Assembly (NCBI RefSeq): GCF_024753245.1
Contig: NZ_JANUGX010000039.1
Span: 1-54,378, forward strand
Length of the DNA: 54,378 nucleotides
Direction: 5' to 3'
Source of the DNA: Massilia norwichensis
GTDB taxonomy: Bacteria; Pseudomonadota; Gammaproteobacteria; Burkholderiales; Burkholderiaceae_D
Of this stretch, positions 24,300 through 32,276 are shown piece by piece (position 1 is the stretch's first letter; each line of letters opens with the position of its first letter). The notes beneath the pieces were generated by a model. It was not told where the DNA came from. It saw only the letters and a list, made by a program, of their open reading frames with translations, and did not search any database. A program made the position numbers and the translations under genes.

Positions 24300-26537
24300 T
24301 CAGGTGCCGATCGGACGTACCGAACCGGGCACCACGAAGGCGTCGAAGGTGTGCTCGAGCGCCTGGATGAAGGGATCGGCGCCGACCGTTTCCTCGGCTT
24401 CGCGCTGCAGCCGTTCGCGGCGCGCCTTGGCTTCGGCGCTGGCGGTGTACCAGACCGGGCCGATCTCGGTGTCGATGTTCACGCGCACCGCCGGGAAGCG
24501 TTCCTGCAGCGCCGCGCACAGCTTTTCGCTGTTGCCGCTGGCGCGCAGGGTATCGACCGGCACGCGCAGGCGGAAGGTCGCGGACGAGCCGTCCGAGGTG
24601 CAGCCGATGAGTTCGGTCTGGAAGGCCAGCTGCTGGGCCACGCCGCGCAGCGGCAGCGAGGCCGCCAGCGCCGGCCAGTTGCCGTCCCAGCCGATCGCGG
24701 GGACCGGCGTGATGACGTAGGCATGCGTCGGCGCACTCGGTGCCGGCGCGCGTGCGGCCGGCGGCGCGCTCACGGTGGCCGGGGCCTCGGCGGCGACCGC
24801 CGTGTCGTCGGAAAATTCAGTGACCCAGGAGGGCGGCTCGTCGTCGGCCACCGCCTGTCCATAGCCCTGGTGCTGGGCCTGGGCCTGCATCGGCGCCGGG
24901 GCCTGGCGCATTGCCGGCTGCGGCTGGGCCATGGCCTGGGGCTGCGGGCGCGCGGCCGGCTGGTCCCAGGGTGCCGGTGCGGATGGGCGCGCGGCGGCGG
25001 CTGGGGCCGCAGGCGCGGCGCTGGCCATCGGTGCCGCGCCGGGTGCGGGCGCCGAAGGGGCGGACACCGGCGCAGGCGCCGGCGCGCCGGCTGCCGGCGC
25101 TGCCGCCGGTGCCTCCGGCGCTGCCGGGCGCGGCCTGCCGCCGCCACCGCCCGTCGTCATGCGCGCGGCGGCACGGGCCGCTTCCAGCGCGGCATTGATC
25201 GCGGCGCGGGCCGGACTCAATGCCGCGCCGCCGGACGGCTGGGCTGCTGGCGCCTGTTGTGCTGCCGGGGCATGCTGGGCCGCCGGCGGCTGCGGTGCCG
25301 CCGGTGCCGCCGCAGCCGCGCGGGCCGGTGCGGCGGCCGAGGCAGCGGCAGCGGCCGGGCGCGCGGCCTGGCCCTGCGGCAATGGACGTGCGATCGCGGC
25401 GGGTGCCGGCGCTGCCGCCGCCTGCTCGGCCCCGCCCTGTCCCGGGCGGAAAGCCAGCATGCGCAGCAGGGTCATGGTGAAGCCGGCATATTCGTCGGGC
25501 GCCAGGCCGATCTCGTTGCGGCCGTGCACGGCGATCTGGTAATACAGCTGCACTTCCTGCGGATCGAACACGGTCGCCAGGCGCTGGATGTCGGCCAGCT
25601 CAGGCAGGTCTTCCGGCACCGCGGTCGGCACGGTCTGGGCCAGCGCGATGCGGTGCAGCAGCGTGCCCAGGTCCTGCAGCGCGCCGTTGTACGACAGGCT
25701 GCGGCTGGCCATCTCGTCGGCCACCGCCATCAGGTCGGCGCCGTCCTGGCGCGCCAGCGCATCGAGCAGGCGCACCAGATAGGACTGGTCGAGTGCGCCC
25801 AGCATGCCCTGCACGGCGTCGAGCGTGACGGCGCCGGCGGCGTAGGCGATCGCCTGGTCGGTCAGCGACAGCGCGTCGCGCATCGAACCGTGGGCGCCTT
25901 GCGCCAGCAGGCGCAGGGCCGGCTGTTCGAAAGTGACGCCTTCCTGGCCGAGAATGTTTTCCAGGTGGCCGACGATGTGACCCGGCGGCATCTGCTTCAG
26001 GTTGAACTGCAGGCAGCGCGACAGCACCGTCACCGGGATCTTTTGCGGGTCGGTGGTCGCGAGGATGAATTTCACGTGCTCGGGCGGTTCCTCGAGCGTC
26101 TTCAGCATGGCGTTGAAGGCGTGGTTGGTGAGCATGTGCACCTCGTCGATCATGTAGACCTTGAAGCGCGCATTGCTCGGCGCGTACACCGCCTGTTCCA
26201 GCAGCTGGGCCATCTCGTCGACGCCGCGGTTGGACGCCGCGTCCATCTCGACATAGTCGACGAAGCGGCCGGCATCGATCGCGCGGCAGGGTTCGCACAC
26301 GCCGCAGGGTTCGGCCGTGATACCGCCCTGCCCGTCCGGACCGACGCAGTTGAGCGACTTGGCCAGGATGCGCGACAGCGTCGTCTTGCCCACCCCGCGG
26401 GTGCCGGTGAACAGGTAGGCGTGGTGCAGCCGCCCGGTGCGCAGCGCATGGGTCAGGGCACGGACCACGTGCTCCTGGCCGACCAGCGTTTCGAAGTTCC
26501 GGGGACGGTATTTGCGGGCGAGGACTTGATAGGACAT
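24300..26537 (-). CDS. dnaX: DNA polymerase III subunit tau (DnaX)
   Basis: 745 residues. The AAA+ clamp-loader module comes first: VLARKYRPRNFETLVGQEHV opening (blocks RKYRPRNF and GQEHV), Walker A GTRGVGKTT, a zinc-binding CVG...CGVCEPC cluster, Walker B MIDEVHML and SRC sensor LSRCLQF. Residues about 370-600 are a very Ala/Pro-rich linker. The C-terminal 120 residues are the polymerase-contact region. No A-AAA-AAG slippery site occurs in the gene, so a shorter gamma form by frameshifting as in E. coli is not expected. It is the first gene of dnaX-ybaB-recR. Confidence 0.97.
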   Translation of the reverse strand: MSYQVLARKYRPRNFETLVGQEHVVRALTHALRTGRLHHAYLFTGTRGVGKTTLSRILAKSLNCVGPDGQGGITAEPCGVCEPCRAIDAGRFVDYVEMDAASNRGVDEMAQLLEQAVYAPSNARFKVYMIDEVHMLTNHAFNAMLKTLEEPPEHVKFILATTDPQKIPVTVLSRCLQFNLKQMPPGHIVGHLENILGQEGVTFEQPALRLLAQGAHGSMRDALSLTDQAIAYAAGAVTLDAVQGMLGALDQSYLVRLLDALARQDGADLMAVADEMASRSLSYNGALQDLGTLLHRIALAQTVPTAVPEDLPELADIQRLATVFDPQEVQLYYQIAVHGRNEIGLAPDEYAGFTMTLLRMLAFRPGQGGAEQAAAAPAPAAIARPLPQGQAARPAAAAASAAAPARAAAAAPAAPQPPAAQHAPAAQQAPAAQPSGGAALSPARAAINAALEAARAAARMTTGGGGGRPRPAAPEAPAAAPAAGAPAPAPVSAPSAPAPGAAPMASAAPAAPAAAARPSAPAPWDQPAARPQPQAMAQPQPAMRQAPAPMQAQAQHQGYGQAVADDEPPSWVTEFSDDTAVAAEAPATVSAPPAARAPAPSAPTHAYVITPVPAIGWDGNWPALAASLPLRGVAQQLAFQTELIGCTSDGSSATFRLRVPVDTLRASGNSEKLCAALQERFPAVRVNIDTEIGPVWYTASAEAKARRERLQREAEETVGADPFIQALEHTFDAFVVPGSVRPIGT

Positions 26538-26632
26538 ACCGGAATTTTACCGTAGACCGGGCCTGACGAGCCAATAATCGACGCCCCGGGAAAATTCCCC
26601 TACACTGATATTTTTATTTCAATACGGAAAAT

Positions 26633-27304
26633 ATGAAAACGCTCGCCGCCGCACCGCTGCTGTTGTCGCTCATACTATCCGCCGATGCCCAGGCTGCCGA
26701 GCGCGAGTGGATTCCTTACCGAAAACTGGTCGACACCGTCAAGGCGGACAAGTTCTACGCCCTGCCGATGGGCGAACGCGACAAGGTCATCCTGTACGCC
26801 CGGCTGATTCCGGTCAACAAGGCGATCGCCCCGGGCGACGTCAAGCTGGTCGTGGTGGACGGCACCAATCGCACGCCCTTGCCGCTCGACGCCGCCGGCC
26901 GCACGCGCATTGTCCCCAACCAGCAATGGCTGGCCAGCGACGCCAGGATCTGGACCAGCCTGCCCGCCAGCGAAAAATCGGCTGCGAGCTTCGACATCGG
27001 CGCCGTGCTGCCGGAAGCGATGCAGTGGCATTACGCGAGCGTGATGGGCGCTGTCCCGCAAGCCAATGCCGCGATCGGCAAGGTAGCCGGCGCGTTCAGC
27101 GTGTTCGTGCCGACGATGAAATCGGTGATCTTCAAGTTCGACAAGCCGGCCCAGATCAGCATCAAGACGAAGGACGGCGAACGCCGCTATGCCACCGATG
27201 CGAAGCACCAGGTAAGGCTGAAGCTGGACAAGGACCTGCTGAAGGAAAATCCGCTGGTGGCGCTGTCCGAGCGGCCGTTCGAGGCCGAAATCGATTCGGA
27301 GTGA
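26633..27304 (+). CDS. Secreted protein of unknown function (DUF2987-like, tentative)
   Basis: 223 residues with a clear signal peptide (MKTLAAAPLLLSLILSADAQA, cut after AQA at about residue 21). The mature part has a repeated beta-rich character: YRKLVDTVKADKFYALP, ARLIPVNKAIAPGDVKLVV, then RTRIVPNQQWL and FVPTMKSVIFKFDKP. It resembles DUF2987 proteins in my reading, but I could not check this. No cysteines and no catalytic motif are visible. It is a single gene divergent from dnaX and convergent with ffs, sharing a hairpin terminator. Confidence 0.6.
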   Translation: MKTLAAAPLLLSLILSADAQAAEREWIPYRKLVDTVKADKFYALPMGERDKVILYARLIPVNKAIAPGDVKLVVVDGTNRTPLPLDAAGRTRIVPNQQWLASDARIWTSLPASEKSAASFDIGAVLPEAMQWHYASVMGAVPQANAAIGKVAGAFSVFVPTMKSVIFKFDKPAQISIKTKDGERRYATDAKHQVRLKLDKDLLKENPLVALSERPFEAEIDSE

Positions 27305-27337
27305 AGCGCAGACTGAAGCCAGGAAAGCGGAAACGAA

Positions 27338-27359
27338 AACAGCTGCCGCGGCAGCTGTT
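27338..27359. terminator. Bidirectional terminator between ffs and the secreted-protein gene
   Basis: Perfect palindrome with arms AACAGCTGCC / GGCAGCTGTT. On the minus strand it is followed by TTTTCG, ending the SRP RNA about ten bases after its 3' end; on the plus strand only a short T-rich stretch follows. Confidence 0.75.
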
Positions 27360-27370
27360 GTTCTGAATGA

Positions 27371-27470
27371 GGAGGCGAGCCTGATCTGCGGCACTTGCGG
27401 TGAACGGCTTTGGCTGCTTCGTTCCCGACCTGACCAGGTAAACCATGCCGCAATGCGCAGGGGCCCGCCA
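27371..27470 (-). ncRNA. ffs: Signal recognition particle RNA (4.5S, small bacterial type)
   Basis: About 100 bases on the minus strand. The terminal stem GGCGGGCC (5' end) pairs with GGCTCGCC (3' end). The apical SRP core reads TTTACCTGGTCAGGTCGGG then AACGAAGCAGCC, matching the Ffh-binding symmetric and asymmetric loops of E. coli 4.5S RNA (GTCAGG...GAAGCAGCC). The 5' end falls about seven bases after a TATAAT box. It works with Ffh in targeting proteins to the membrane. Confidence 0.93.
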
Positions 27471-27476
27471 GCAATC

Positions 27477-27505
27477 ATTATAACCGAGCAAACGGCTGGC
27501 GGCAA
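27477..27505 (-). promoter_or_regulatory. Sigma70 promoter of ffs
   Basis: On the minus strand TTGCCG (27500-27505), 17-base spacer, TATAAT (27477-27482); predicted start at about 27470 agrees with the RNA 5' end. Confidence 0.8.
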
Positions 27506-27578
27506 ACGCCGGTTGGCGCGCCGCGGCGTTTGCCGGACATGCACATATATATAGTGCATACCCGGCACGGATGCCTGC

Positions 27579-29063
27579 TTACAGCCCCAGTTGCTGCCAG
27601 ATATCGTCCACGCGCGCCTTCACTTCCGGCGCCATGACGATCGGCGTGCCCCACTCGCGATTGGTCTCGCCCGGCCACTTGTTGGTGGCGTCGATACCCA
27701 TCTTGCTGCCGAGTCCGCTAATGGGGGATGCGAAGTCCAGATAGTCGATCGGCGTGTTGTCGACCAGGACCGTGTCGCGGGTCGGATCGACCCGGGTCGT
27801 GATGGCCCAGATCACTTCCTTCCAGTCGCGCACATTGACGTCTTCGTCGACCACGACGATGAACTTGGTATACATGAACTGGCGCAGGAAGCTCCACACG
27901 CCCATCATCACGCGCTTCGCATGGCCGGCATACTGCTTCTTCATCTGCACCACCGCCATCCGGTAGCTGCAGCCTTCCGGCGGCAGGTAGAAGTCGGTGA
28001 TCTCGCTGAACTGTTTCTGCAGCAGCGGGATGAAGACTTCGTTCAGCGCCACACCCAGCACGGCCGGCTCGTCCGGCGGTTTGCCGGTATAGGTCGAGTG
28101 GTAGATCGGGTCGCGCCGCATGGTGATGCGGTCGATCGTAAACACCGGGAACCAGTCCTGCTCGTTGTAATAGCCGGTGTGGTCGCCATACGGGCCTTCC
28201 AGCGCGTGCTCGAAGCCGGACGGATGCTTCTCGTCCGGGTAGATATGCCCTTCCAGCACGATCTCGGCGGCAGCCGGGACCCGCAGCTCGCTGCCGATCG
28301 CTTTCGTGAGCACGGTGCGCTGGCCGCGCAGCAGGCCGGCGAACTGGTACTCGGACAGCGTGTCCGGCACCGGCGTCACCGCGCCGAGGATGGTGGCCGG
28401 ATCGGCGCCCAGCGCCACCGCCACCGGATAGGGCTTGCCGGGATTGGCGATGCAATGCTCGCGGAAATCGAGCGCGCCGCCGCGGTGCGCCAGCCAGCGC
28501 ATGATGACCTTGTTCGGCCCCAGCACCTGCTGGCGGTAGATGCCCAGGTTCTGCCGCTTCTTGTGCGGCCCCTTGGTGATGACCAGGCCCCAGGTGATCA
28601 GCGGCGCGATGTCGCCCGGCCAGCAATGCTGGATCGGCAGGCGGCCGAGGTCGACGTCCTGCCCTTCCCAGACGATCTCCTGGCAGGGCGCGCCCTTCAC
28701 TTCCTTCGGCGACATGTCCCAGACCGCCTTCACGAGCGAACCCAGATCCATGATGTCGCGGAAGCCCTTGGGCGGCTCCGGCTCCTTCAGGCGCGCCAGC
28801 ACGTGGCCGATCTTCCTGAGCTCGCCGATGTCGTCGGCCCCCATGCCCAGGGCGACCCGGCGCGGCGTACCGAACAGGTTGCCGAGCACGGGAACTTTAT
28901 GACCGGTCGGGTTATCAAACAGAAGAGCTGGCCCACCGGCTCGCAAGACCCGGTCGCAGATTTCCGTCATCTCGAGGTTCGGCGAGACCGGTGCCGAAAC
29001 ATGCTTTAATTCGCCAATTTCTTGCAACTTTGCAATAAAATCTCGTAAATCTGAATAGTTCAT
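27579..29063 (-). CDS. ubiD: UbiD, 3-octaprenyl-4-hydroxybenzoate decarboxylase
   Basis: 494 residues, the usual length. UbiD family blocks include RAGGPALLFDNPTGHKVPVLGN (core PALLFDNPTG), GLVITKGPHKKRQNLGIYRQQ (core NLGIYRQQ), ALEGPYGDHTGYY with the active-site ERE-type region around it, and the C-terminal KMGIDATNKWPGE. It decarboxylates the ubiquinone precursor using prenylated FMN made by UbiX. It is monocistronic on the minus strand. The neighbouring ffs gene downstream has its own promoter. Confidence 0.96.
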   Translation of the reverse strand: MNYSDLRDFIAKLQEIGELKHVSAPVSPNLEMTEICDRVLRAGGPALLFDNPTGHKVPVLGNLFGTPRRVALGMGADDIGELRKIGHVLARLKEPEPPKGFRDIMDLGSLVKAVWDMSPKEVKGAPCQEIVWEGQDVDLGRLPIQHCWPGDIAPLITWGLVITKGPHKKRQNLGIYRQQVLGPNKVIMRWLAHRGGALDFREHCIANPGKPYPVAVALGADPATILGAVTPVPDTLSEYQFAGLLRGQRTVLTKAIGSELRVPAAAEIVLEGHIYPDEKHPSGFEHALEGPYGDHTGYYNEQDWFPVFTIDRITMRRDPIYHSTYTGKPPDEPAVLGVALNEVFIPLLQKQFSEITDFYLPPEGCSYRMAVVQMKKQYAGHAKRVMMGVWSFLRQFMYTKFIVVVDEDVNVRDWKEVIWAITTRVDPTRDTVLVDNTPIDYLDFASPISGLGSKMGIDATNKWPGETNREWGTPIVMAPEVKARVDDIWQQLGL

Positions 29064-29196
29064 CTAGTTTTTAATTCTTTTTTACATCTTTTGAGCAGAT
29101 CTAACAATCGGCGGCAAGTGGTTGATTTGCCAAAGAATTGATGAGCTAGGCAACAAAAGTTAGATTTAAAAGTAATAACGCACGATTGAGCTAGTA

Positions 29197-29225
29197 TTGA
29201 CTTGATATAAACCAGCTTCTACAAT
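29197..29225 (+). promoter_or_regulatory. Sigma70 promoter of the structured leader/transglycosylase
   Basis: TTGACT (29197-29202), 17-base spacer, TACAAT (29220-29225). Transcription would begin near 29232, just before the first hairpin of the leader, about 310 bases upstream of the coding start. Confidence 0.75.
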
Positions 29226-29231
29226 CCGGCT

Positions 29232-29400
29232 ACCAAGTGAGACAGGCCCGTCCAAGACGTGATTTTAGCCGGTCTCATTCTTTCACGGGGTCGGGGCCCC
29301 AACGACATTTTAGGAGTGTTTTCACTGGGCGTCTGCCCAACCTAACCCCGAGACAGTTGTTAGCCACTGGGCACCTCCACTGCAGCGCTGCCCAGCTGTA
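29232..29400 (+). promoter_or_regulatory. Structured 5' leader or small RNA upstream of the SLT gene
   Basis: Non-coding and rich in complementary segments. TGAGAC (29238-29243) can pair with GTCTCA (29272-29277), extended by GGC/GCC inside. Alternatively GTCTC (29272-29276) can pair with GAGAC at 29350-29354, next to the pair CGGGGT (29286-29291)/ACCCCG (29345-29350). Inside, TTAGG (29310-29314)/CCTAA (29341-29345) encloses AGTG-tttt-CACT and TGGGC-gtct-GCCCA. A further pair CTGGGC/GCCCAG lies at about 29367-29394. The two uses of GTCTC exclude each other, as in attenuators and riboswitches. It does not match a riboswitch class I can name and could also be an independent sRNA. Confidence 0.5.
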
Positions 29401-29542
29401 GCAAGCAATGACGGCGTTCCTCGACCGCAAGGTGATCGACACCGCGGCGACGGACGGTTTTCTGATGCACGGCATTAGGTACCCTGAAGGCAGCGCTTTT
29501 GGCGCCGCATGGGGAGGCTTTTTCCGCGACAAAGGAGAGACG

Positions 29543-30448
29543 ATGATTCATCGATTCATCGGTACGAGCACAAAGCTTGTCCAACAGATGGCCAGCCAGC
29601 CAGTCACGTGGTCTTCCGTGGCAAAAACGGTACGCGGTCTCCTCACGACCGCACAACATACCCTGACCGTATTCGGTCTATCCGCAGTAGCAATGCTTGC
29701 CCTGCTGTACAACCGCCCCGATCTGGCAAAACGGGTGTCGGACTTTTTGAGCCCGCAACCAAGCGTCCAGGTTGCCGCTGCCGCCCCGGCCCAGCTGGCC
29801 GCCAAGGCAGACGATGCCATCGAAGTTGCCAACAGCGATGACAAGCACACGGCGCGTTCCTCGCGCCAGCAGAAGTACGTGACCGAATGGCTGTCGCGCC
29901 GTTACCGGGTCGCCGGTGACGCCGCCAACATGTTCGTTGCCACCGCCTACAGCACCGCGCACGAGATCAAGCTCGACCCGCTGCTGATCCTGGCCGTGAT
30001 GGCGATCGAATCCGGACTGAATCCCTTCGCGGAAAGCCCGATGGGCGCCCAGGGCCTGATGCAAGTCATGTCCAAGGTCCACAGCGACAAGTTCGAGGAA
30101 GTCGGCGGCTCCAAGGCTGCCCTCAACCCGGTCGCCAACATCCGTGTCGGCGCCCAGATCCTGAAGGATTACGTGACCCGCACCGGTTCGGTCGAAGGTG
30201 GCCTGAAGACCTATGTCGGCGCCGGCGCATCCGACGACGACTCCGGCTATGGCAACAAGGTCCTGGCCGAATACCGCCGCCTGAAGCAGGTGGCAAGCGG
30301 CAAGAACGTACCGATCTTCACCCCGCCGTCCGCCCCTGCCCCGCAGTTGGTGCAGAAGTCGGCGCCGCCGGCCCACAAGGCCGACACCCCTGCCGTCGAG
30401 GCCGCCCAAGGTGCGAGCCAGAGCGGCGAGACTGTCGCCGGGCTGTAA
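29543..30448 (+). CDS. SLT-domain lytic transglycosylase, membrane-anchored
   Basis: 301 residues from ATG 29543, preceded by AAAGGAGAG; the frame continues upstream to 29408 but without a ribosome site. A membrane segment at about 45-65 (LTVFGLSAVAMLALLY) anchors it, and a Lys/Asp linker follows. The SLT domain (about 115-245) has the catalytic Glu in LAVMAIESGLNPFA, then SPMGAQGLMQVM, NPVANIRVGAQIL and a terminal YRRL, all typical of family 1 transglycosylases. It cleaves peptidoglycan to anhydromuramic ends in the periplasm. The C-terminal tail is Pro/Ala-rich. The long structured leader upstream suggests post-transcriptional control. A strong terminator follows. Confidence 0.88.
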   Translation: MIHRFIGTSTKLVQQMASQPVTWSSVAKTVRGLLTTAQHTLTVFGLSAVAMLALLYNRPDLAKRVSDFLSPQPSVQVAAAAPAQLAAKADDAIEVANSDDKHTARSSRQQKYVTEWLSRRYRVAGDAANMFVATAYSTAHEIKLDPLLILAVMAIESGLNPFAESPMGAQGLMQVMSKVHSDKFEEVGGSKAALNPVANIRVGAQILKDYVTRTGSVEGGLKTYVGAGASDDDSGYGNKVLAEYRRLKQVASGKNVPIFTPPSAPAPQLVQKSAPPAHKADTPAVEAAQGASQSGETVAGL

Positions 30449-30471
30449 GCACCTCGTACTGGTTCCTGGTC

Positions 30472-30512
30472 GAAGGCCACTGTTGGCGAGAGCCGCGGTG
30501 GCCTTCTTTTTT
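30472..30512 (+). terminator. Terminator of the SLT transglycosylase gene
   Basis: GAAGGCCAC (30472-30480) pairs with GTGGCCTTC (30498-30506) and is followed by six T. Confidence 0.92.
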
Positions 30513-30546
30513 GGAAGCGCTAACGCCCCTGGCTAAAAGCGGACTC

Positions 30547-30966
30547 TCAAGTGACGTTGGCGCCGGCAATCCGGCCGTTACCATTGGCATCCGCTTCTAT
30601 TCCCCAAGCCTGCGTCGCCCTCTGAAGCAAGGCGAGTTCGGCATGGGCAAAACTATCGTCTGCGTATGCCAGTTGCCACATGGCCTTCCATACACGCAGC
30701 CTTAGGTCCGGCTGCACGATCTCGGCCAGGCATTGGTCGATCATGCCGGCATCGACCCTGACCAGGCCGTCAGAGCCGCTTGGTAGATCGGCAGTCAACT
30801 CGCGAAGAACTTGATCGAAAAGATCTGCATCGATCCTGGCATGGTCGAGGATACCCAACCGGTAAGTTGCCGAAATCTCGGGCGGCGATCCCCCGCCGTC
30901 ACTTATCACGGTTAAAGCAAGCAATCGGGACACAGCTTCTGGGCTATCGGACGAATAGGAACGCAT
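30547..30966 (-). CDS. TerB-like helical protein of unknown function
   Basis: 139 residues from ATG 30966, with AAGGA six bases upstream. All-helical and acidic, it has two repeats of the kind seen in TerB-like proteins: LALTVISDGGGSPPEISATYRLGIL (core VISDGGGSPPE) and, near the end, LRVWKAMWQLAYADDSFAHAELALL (core YADDSFAHAE). Each holds an Asp/Glu pair after a hydrophobic helix, which in TerB folds binds metal. No tellurite genes are nearby, so tellurite resistance is not implied. It is monocistronic, sitting between the SLT gene and the rib/nusB block. Confidence 0.6.
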   Translation of the reverse strand: MRSYSSDSPEAVSRLLALTVISDGGGSPPEISATYRLGILDHARIDADLFDQVLRELTADLPSGSDGLVRVDAGMIDQCLAEIVQPDLRLRVWKAMWQLAYADDSFAHAELALLQRATQAWGIEADANGNGRIAGANVT

Positions 30967-31156
30967 AGTTTTTCCTTGCTGGACAGGTTTGAATGACGGT
31001 GACATCCCCTAAATAAATATGCCGGCTGAGAATGGACATGCATTTCAGCCTACCCATCAAGTATGAACCATGACGCGCCGAGGGACCAGGATCTGGGCAT
31101 CCGGGCGTCGGCTTAGCGTGGAGCACGAGAACCCCGACCGGTTCGCTGACGGCAAT

Positions 31157-31189
31157 AAAAAAAGCCGCCCCGGTTACCCGGGACGGCTT
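31157..31189 (-). terminator. Terminator of the ribBA-ribH-nusB operon
   Basis: On the minus strand AAGCCGTCCCGGG-taa-CCGGGGCGGCTT runs into seven T; it starts about 30 bases after the nusB stop. Confidence 0.92.
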
Positions 31190-31217
31190 CTCACTAATAT
31201 ATATACGTCCGAGCCGA

Positions 31218-31688
31218 TCAGCGCTTGGCGTCGGCCGCCGCCTCGTCCGGACGCAGCTTGCCGGCCAGACGGTCCAGAACGCCATTGACATACTTGTGGC
31301 CGTCGATACCGCCAAAGGACTTGGTCAGCTCGACCGCTTCGTTGATCACGACGCGGTAGGGGATCTCGATCTTGTTCTTCAGCTCCCAGGCGCCCATCAG
31401 CAGCACCGCGTGCTCGATCGGCGAGATTTCGGCGATCGGACGGTCGACCGTGGGGGCGATGGTTTCGCGCAGCTCGACCGATTGCGCGATCGCGCCGTTC
31501 AGCAGTTCGGTGAAGTACTCGCTGTCGGCCTTGTCGAAGCCGTGGGCGCCGCGGATGTTCTTGGCGACCGTCGAAGCCGGCTCATTGTTCAGCAGCCACT
31601 GGTACAGGCCCTGCAGCGCGAACTCGCGCGCGCGGTGACGCGGCGTGCGGTTCTTGTTCGGGTTGGCGTGCGTGCTATTGTCAGTCAT
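31218..31688 (-). CDS. nusB: Transcription antitermination factor NusB
   Basis: 156 residues. Family blocks are RHRAREFALQGLYQWLL (Arg-rich RNA-binding start), IAEISPIEHAVLLMGAWEL and VVINEAVELTKSFGG. It binds boxA with NusE in rRNA antitermination. The N-terminal tail MTDNSTHANPNKN is longer than in E. coli NusB. It follows ribH by 18 bases, the usual ribH-nusB order, and is last in the operon. Confidence 0.97.
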   Translation of the reverse strand: MTDNSTHANPNKNRTPRHRAREFALQGLYQWLLNNEPASTVAKNIRGAHGFDKADSEYFTELLNGAIAQSVELRETIAPTVDRPIAEISPIEHAVLLMGAWELKNKIEIPYRVVINEAVELTKSFGGIDGHKYVNGVLDRLAGKLRPDEAAADAKR

Positions 31689-31706
31689 GTCTTTACCTTG
31701 CTACGT

Positions 31707-32186
31707 TTACTCTTCTTCAGCCTGCAGCTCGTCCAGGCCGAGCAGCAGGTTGGCCATCTCGACCGCGACGCGGGCGGCGTCGGTGCCCTTCTCGGCCATG
31801 CGGGCCTCGGCCTGCTCGTCGTTCTCGGTGGTCAGCACGGCATTGGCGATCGGCATGCCGTAGTCCAGGCCGACGCGGGTGATGCCGGCGCCCGACTCGT
31901 TCGAGACCAGCTCGAAGTGGTAGGTTTCGCCGCGGATCACGGCGCCCAGGGCGATCAGGGCGTCGAACTGCTGGGTCTCGGCCATCTTCTGCAGGGCCAG
32001 CGGGATTTCCAGTGCGCCCGGCACGGTCACGTGCAGGATGTCCTCGTCCGCCACGCCCAGGTGCTTCAGCTCCGCCAGGCAGGCCGACAGCAGGCCGTGG
32101 CCGACGTCGGCATTGAATCGTGCCTGCACGATCCCGATGCGCAGGCCTTCACCCTGCATGTTGCTTTCAAAAGTTCCTACCGTCAT
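31707..32186 (-). CDS. ribH: 6,7-dimethyl-8-ribityllumazine synthase
   Basis: 159 residues from ATG 32186 (AGAGG six bases upstream; the frame to 32270 lacks a ribosome site). It has the RibH blocks RIGIVQARFNADV, VPGALEIPLALQKM, ALGAVIRGETYHFELVSNES (core GAVIRGETYHF, with the catalytic His region) and GVLTTEN-like NAVLTTENDEQA. It condenses the pyrimidine intermediate with the RibB product, forming the penultimate compound of riboflavin synthesis. It lies between ribBA and nusB in one operon. Confidence 0.97.
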   Translation of the reverse strand: MTVGTFESNMQGEGLRIGIVQARFNADVGHGLLSACLAELKHLGVADEDILHVTVPGALEIPLALQKMAETQQFDALIALGAVIRGETYHFELVSNESGAGITRVGLDYGMPIANAVLTTENDEQAEARMAEKGTDAARVAVEMANLLLGLDELQAEEE

Positions 32187-32276
32187 GGCTGCCTCTTCTT
32201 CTATTGATTCGTGAATGTGAATGGATGAATGGTACCGCGTCAGGCGCGCCGCTCGCGCCTGATACGCCATCGATAT

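Noticed and set aside
24300..26537. Programmed frameshift in dnaX giving gamma
   Set aside because: No A-AAA-AAG or similar slippery heptamer is present in the gene.
29232..29400. 6S RNA as identity of the structured leader
   Set aside because: The segments form a multi-branch structure rather than one long rod with a central bubble, and the length and position before a coding gene fit a leader better. Not excluded.
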